Source: a bacterium (GTDB taxonomy: Bacteria > Acidobacteriota > Aminicenantia > Aminicenantales > Aminicenantaceae). Taken from it: a stretch of 64,000 nucleotides of DNA. The stretch covers positions 1 to 64,000 of the forward strand of contig JAGXKI010000003.1 of NCBI GenBank assembly GCA_018335295.1, read 5' to 3'. This document shows, one piece after another, positions 62,787 through 64,000 of this stretch. Within the stretch, counting starts at the first letter, position 1; each line of letters starts with the position of its first letter. The notes beneath the pieces are model-generated. The model saw only the letters and a list, made by a program, of their open reading frames with translations, made no database searches and was not told the origin of the DNA. The position numbers and the translations under genes were made by a program.

Positions 62787-63064
62787 GGGGGAGAGAAGGG
62801 GGATGAGGAAACCCCTATGAGGACTGAACGGGCATGGTTCCTCTCCGAAGGAGAGAGTCCGAATGGGAGCTGATTTGACTGATTTGTGAATTGTCACAAA
62901 TCAGTGGGGGTTCCAAGGGGGTATGACCCCTTGGTCGCAGGGCGTCAGCCCGAGAAGGGAGGCAGGGAGCTTGAGCGACCGTCGGAAGGGGGAAAGCGGA
63001 GCTTTTCTCCTCCGAGTTCTCGATGCGGGAAATCAGCGTGCTGACGATCCCCCTTCTCTTCCCT
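62787..63064. repeat. Structured intergenic repeat, copy 3 (278 bases, inverted orientation)
   Basis: Compared with copies 1 and 2, this copy runs the opposite way. Its ends GGGGGAGAGAAGGGGGAT (62787-62804) and ATCCCCCTTCTCTTCCCT (63047-63064) pair at 16 of 18 bases. Both ends differ from copy 1 in matching ways. ACTGATTTGTGA/TCACAAATCAGT with loop ATTG is at 62878-62905. It ends 4 bases past the frr stop codon. The rest of 62667-63068 shows nothing else. Confidence 0.85.
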
Positions 63065-63068
63065 AGAT

Positions 63069-63626
63069 TCAGACTTCTAGGATTTCTTTCTCTTTGGCAG
63101 AGGCCAGTTCATCGGCCTTCTTGGTATATTCTTCAACCAACTCTTTTAACTTATCATAACCTCTGTACTTATCATCTTCGGAGATTTCTTTATTCTTTTC
63201 CATCTCCTCAATTTTTTCTTTGGTTTCTCTTCTCATGTTTCGAATCGTTGTTTTCTCTTCTTCCACCAATTTCCTTATATGCTTGGCTATCTCTTCTCTT
63301 CTTTCTTGGTCTAAAGGAGGAATAGGGACCTTGAGTTTTTTGCCGTCGTTGACAGGATTGAGTCCTAAACCCGCATCGCGAATGGACTTTTCCAATGACT
63401 CTAAAATATTCGGGTCATAAGGTTGTATGGTCACCAGCGTTGGATCCGGAACACTCAAGGTAGCCAACTGATTGATAGGGGTCTGAGCTCCGTAATAGTC
63501 CACTTTTATATCTTCAAAAATAGAGATGTTCGCTCGACCAGTCCTGATTTTGCTCAAATCTTTGCGAAAATGTTCCACAGAATATTTCATTCTTTTTTCC
63601 AAATCTTTAAGCTCATCTTTCATCAT
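63069..63626 (-). CDS. frr: Ribosome recycling factor
   Basis: The 185-residue protein has the RRF layout: LEKRMKYSVEHFRKDLSKIRTGRANISIFEDI at the start by sequence order, YGAQTPINQLATLSVPDP, YDPNILESLEKSIRDAGLGLNP and IPPLDQERREEIAKHIRKLVEE. RRF with EF-G splits ribosomes after termination. It is 45 bases downstream of pyrH in the same direction, the usual pyrH-frr order. Repeat copy 3 begins 4 bases after its stop codon. Confidence 0.97.
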   Translation of the reverse strand: MMKDELKDLEKRMKYSVEHFRKDLSKIRTGRANISIFEDIKVDYYGAQTPINQLATLSVPDPTLVTIQPYDPNILESLEKSIRDAGLGLNPVNDGKKLKVPIPPLDQERREEIAKHIRKLVEEEKTTIRNMRRETKEKIEEMEKNKEISEDDKYRGYDKLKELVEEYTKKADELASAKEKEILEV

Positions 63627-63671
63627 TTTTTACCCTCTTTCTAAAAAAAATTTCTTTAAAATCATGAATCC

Positions 63672-64000
63672 TTAATAAATCTTTGTCCCTACATCTTTCC
63701 CCAGAACAGCCTTTTTTATATTTCCCTTTTTTTTCAAGTTAAAAATAAAAATGGGAAGATTGTTATCTCTGCATAAAGAAATAGCGGTGGTATCCATAAC
63801 TTTTAACCCCTTCTTGATGACATCCAAGTACTGGATCGAACGGTACCGCTTGGCTTCCTTATCCTTTAACGGATCTGCTGAATAAACCCCATCCACCTTT
63901 GTGGCTTTCAGAATGACTTCAGCTTTGATTTCCAGGGCTCGGAGAGCGGCAGCCGTATCTGTAGTGAAATAAGGACTTCCAATCCCGGCACTAAAAATTA
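63672..64000 (-). CDS. pyrH: Uridylate kinase, C-terminal part only
   Basis: The frame runs off the window end and gives about 109 C-terminal residues. They read [40 protein letters not shown] and [33 protein letters not shown], all conserved in PyrH (UMP kinase; UMP to UDP). The start lies beyond 64000. The frr gene follows 45 bases downstream. Confidence 0.95.
   Translation of the reverse strand, partial: IFSAGIGSPYFTTDTAAALRALEIKAEVILKATKVDGVYSADPLKDKEAKRYRSIQYLDVIKKGLKVMDTTAISLCRDNNLPIFIFNLKKKGNIKKAVLGKDVGTKIY

Overview
The window looks like a Gram-negative, diderm bacterium with moderate GC. Evidence includes outer-membrane beta-barrels, a TonB-dependent receptor with a carboxypeptidase-regulatory-like N-terminus, LolA, TolC-type and RND exporters, a GWxTD-domain lipoprotein and a TatA homologue. 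The mix of GWxTD, Oar-like receptor, HAE3/MMPL and baeRF genes is what I would expect from Acidobacteriota/Aminicenantota-like lineages. That placement is inference; no rRNA is present to settle it. Two tRNA genes (Ala-CGC, Leu-CAG) are present, both with an encoded CCA end. I see no phage, insertion sequence with a transposase, or CRISPR array.

Layout. 0-2.4 kb: the start of a partial gene, a bidirectional terminator and a secreted C69 dipeptidase. 2.4-8.3 kb: a TetR-controlled export operon (TetR, MMPL/HAE3 transporter, LolA-like periplasmic protein, beta-barrel) with two matching palindromic operators. 8.3-11.5 kb: an orphan small gene, PiT phosphate transporter with its DUF47 partner, a Mut7-C protein and tRNA-Ala. 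11.5-19.6 kb: FtsH, a saccharopine-dehydrogenase-like enzyme, MscS, a hemerythrin-like protein and a calcium-type P-ATPase. 19.7-24.3 kb: ABC-F ATPase, LapA-like and NYN proteins, repeat copy 1 and purM. 24.3-27.4 kb: a large FAD/Fe-S oxidoreductase with an odd Met-Pro-rich tail. 27.4-28.0 kb: a gene-free low-complexity stretch.

28-38 kb: an enolase-superfamily enzyme, two glycosyltransferases, a GT-C-like membrane protein, tsaD-mtnA, then tatA, a coiled-coil methyltransferase and a ROK kinase. 38-45 kb: TonB-dependent receptor, GWxTD lipoprotein, B12/radical SAM protein, tRNA-Leu and a baeRF-like protein. 45.4-51.7 kb: a complete TetR-TolC-MFP-RND efflux operon with a readable promoter and operator. 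51.8-56.7 kb: AhpD-like protein, Xer recombinase, metallo-beta-lactamase-fold hydrolase, repeat copy 2, methyltransferase, a decayed SLC13 transporter and AMMECR1 with a small partner. 56.7-62.7 kb: TPR protein, DUF374 acyltransferase, sodium/solute symporter, lolA, and a sigma/anti-sigma/membrane-protein operon joined by 4-base overlaps. 62.7-64 kb: repeat copy 3, frr and partial pyrH.

The most unusual signal is a roughly 280-base intergenic element present three times (22.7, 53.8 and 62.8 kb). Its ends are inverted repeats, the interior is a series of hairpins, and the few differences between copies fall in hairpin loops or keep the ends paired. It encodes no convincing protein and looks like a structured-RNA element or a MITE-like mobile repeat.
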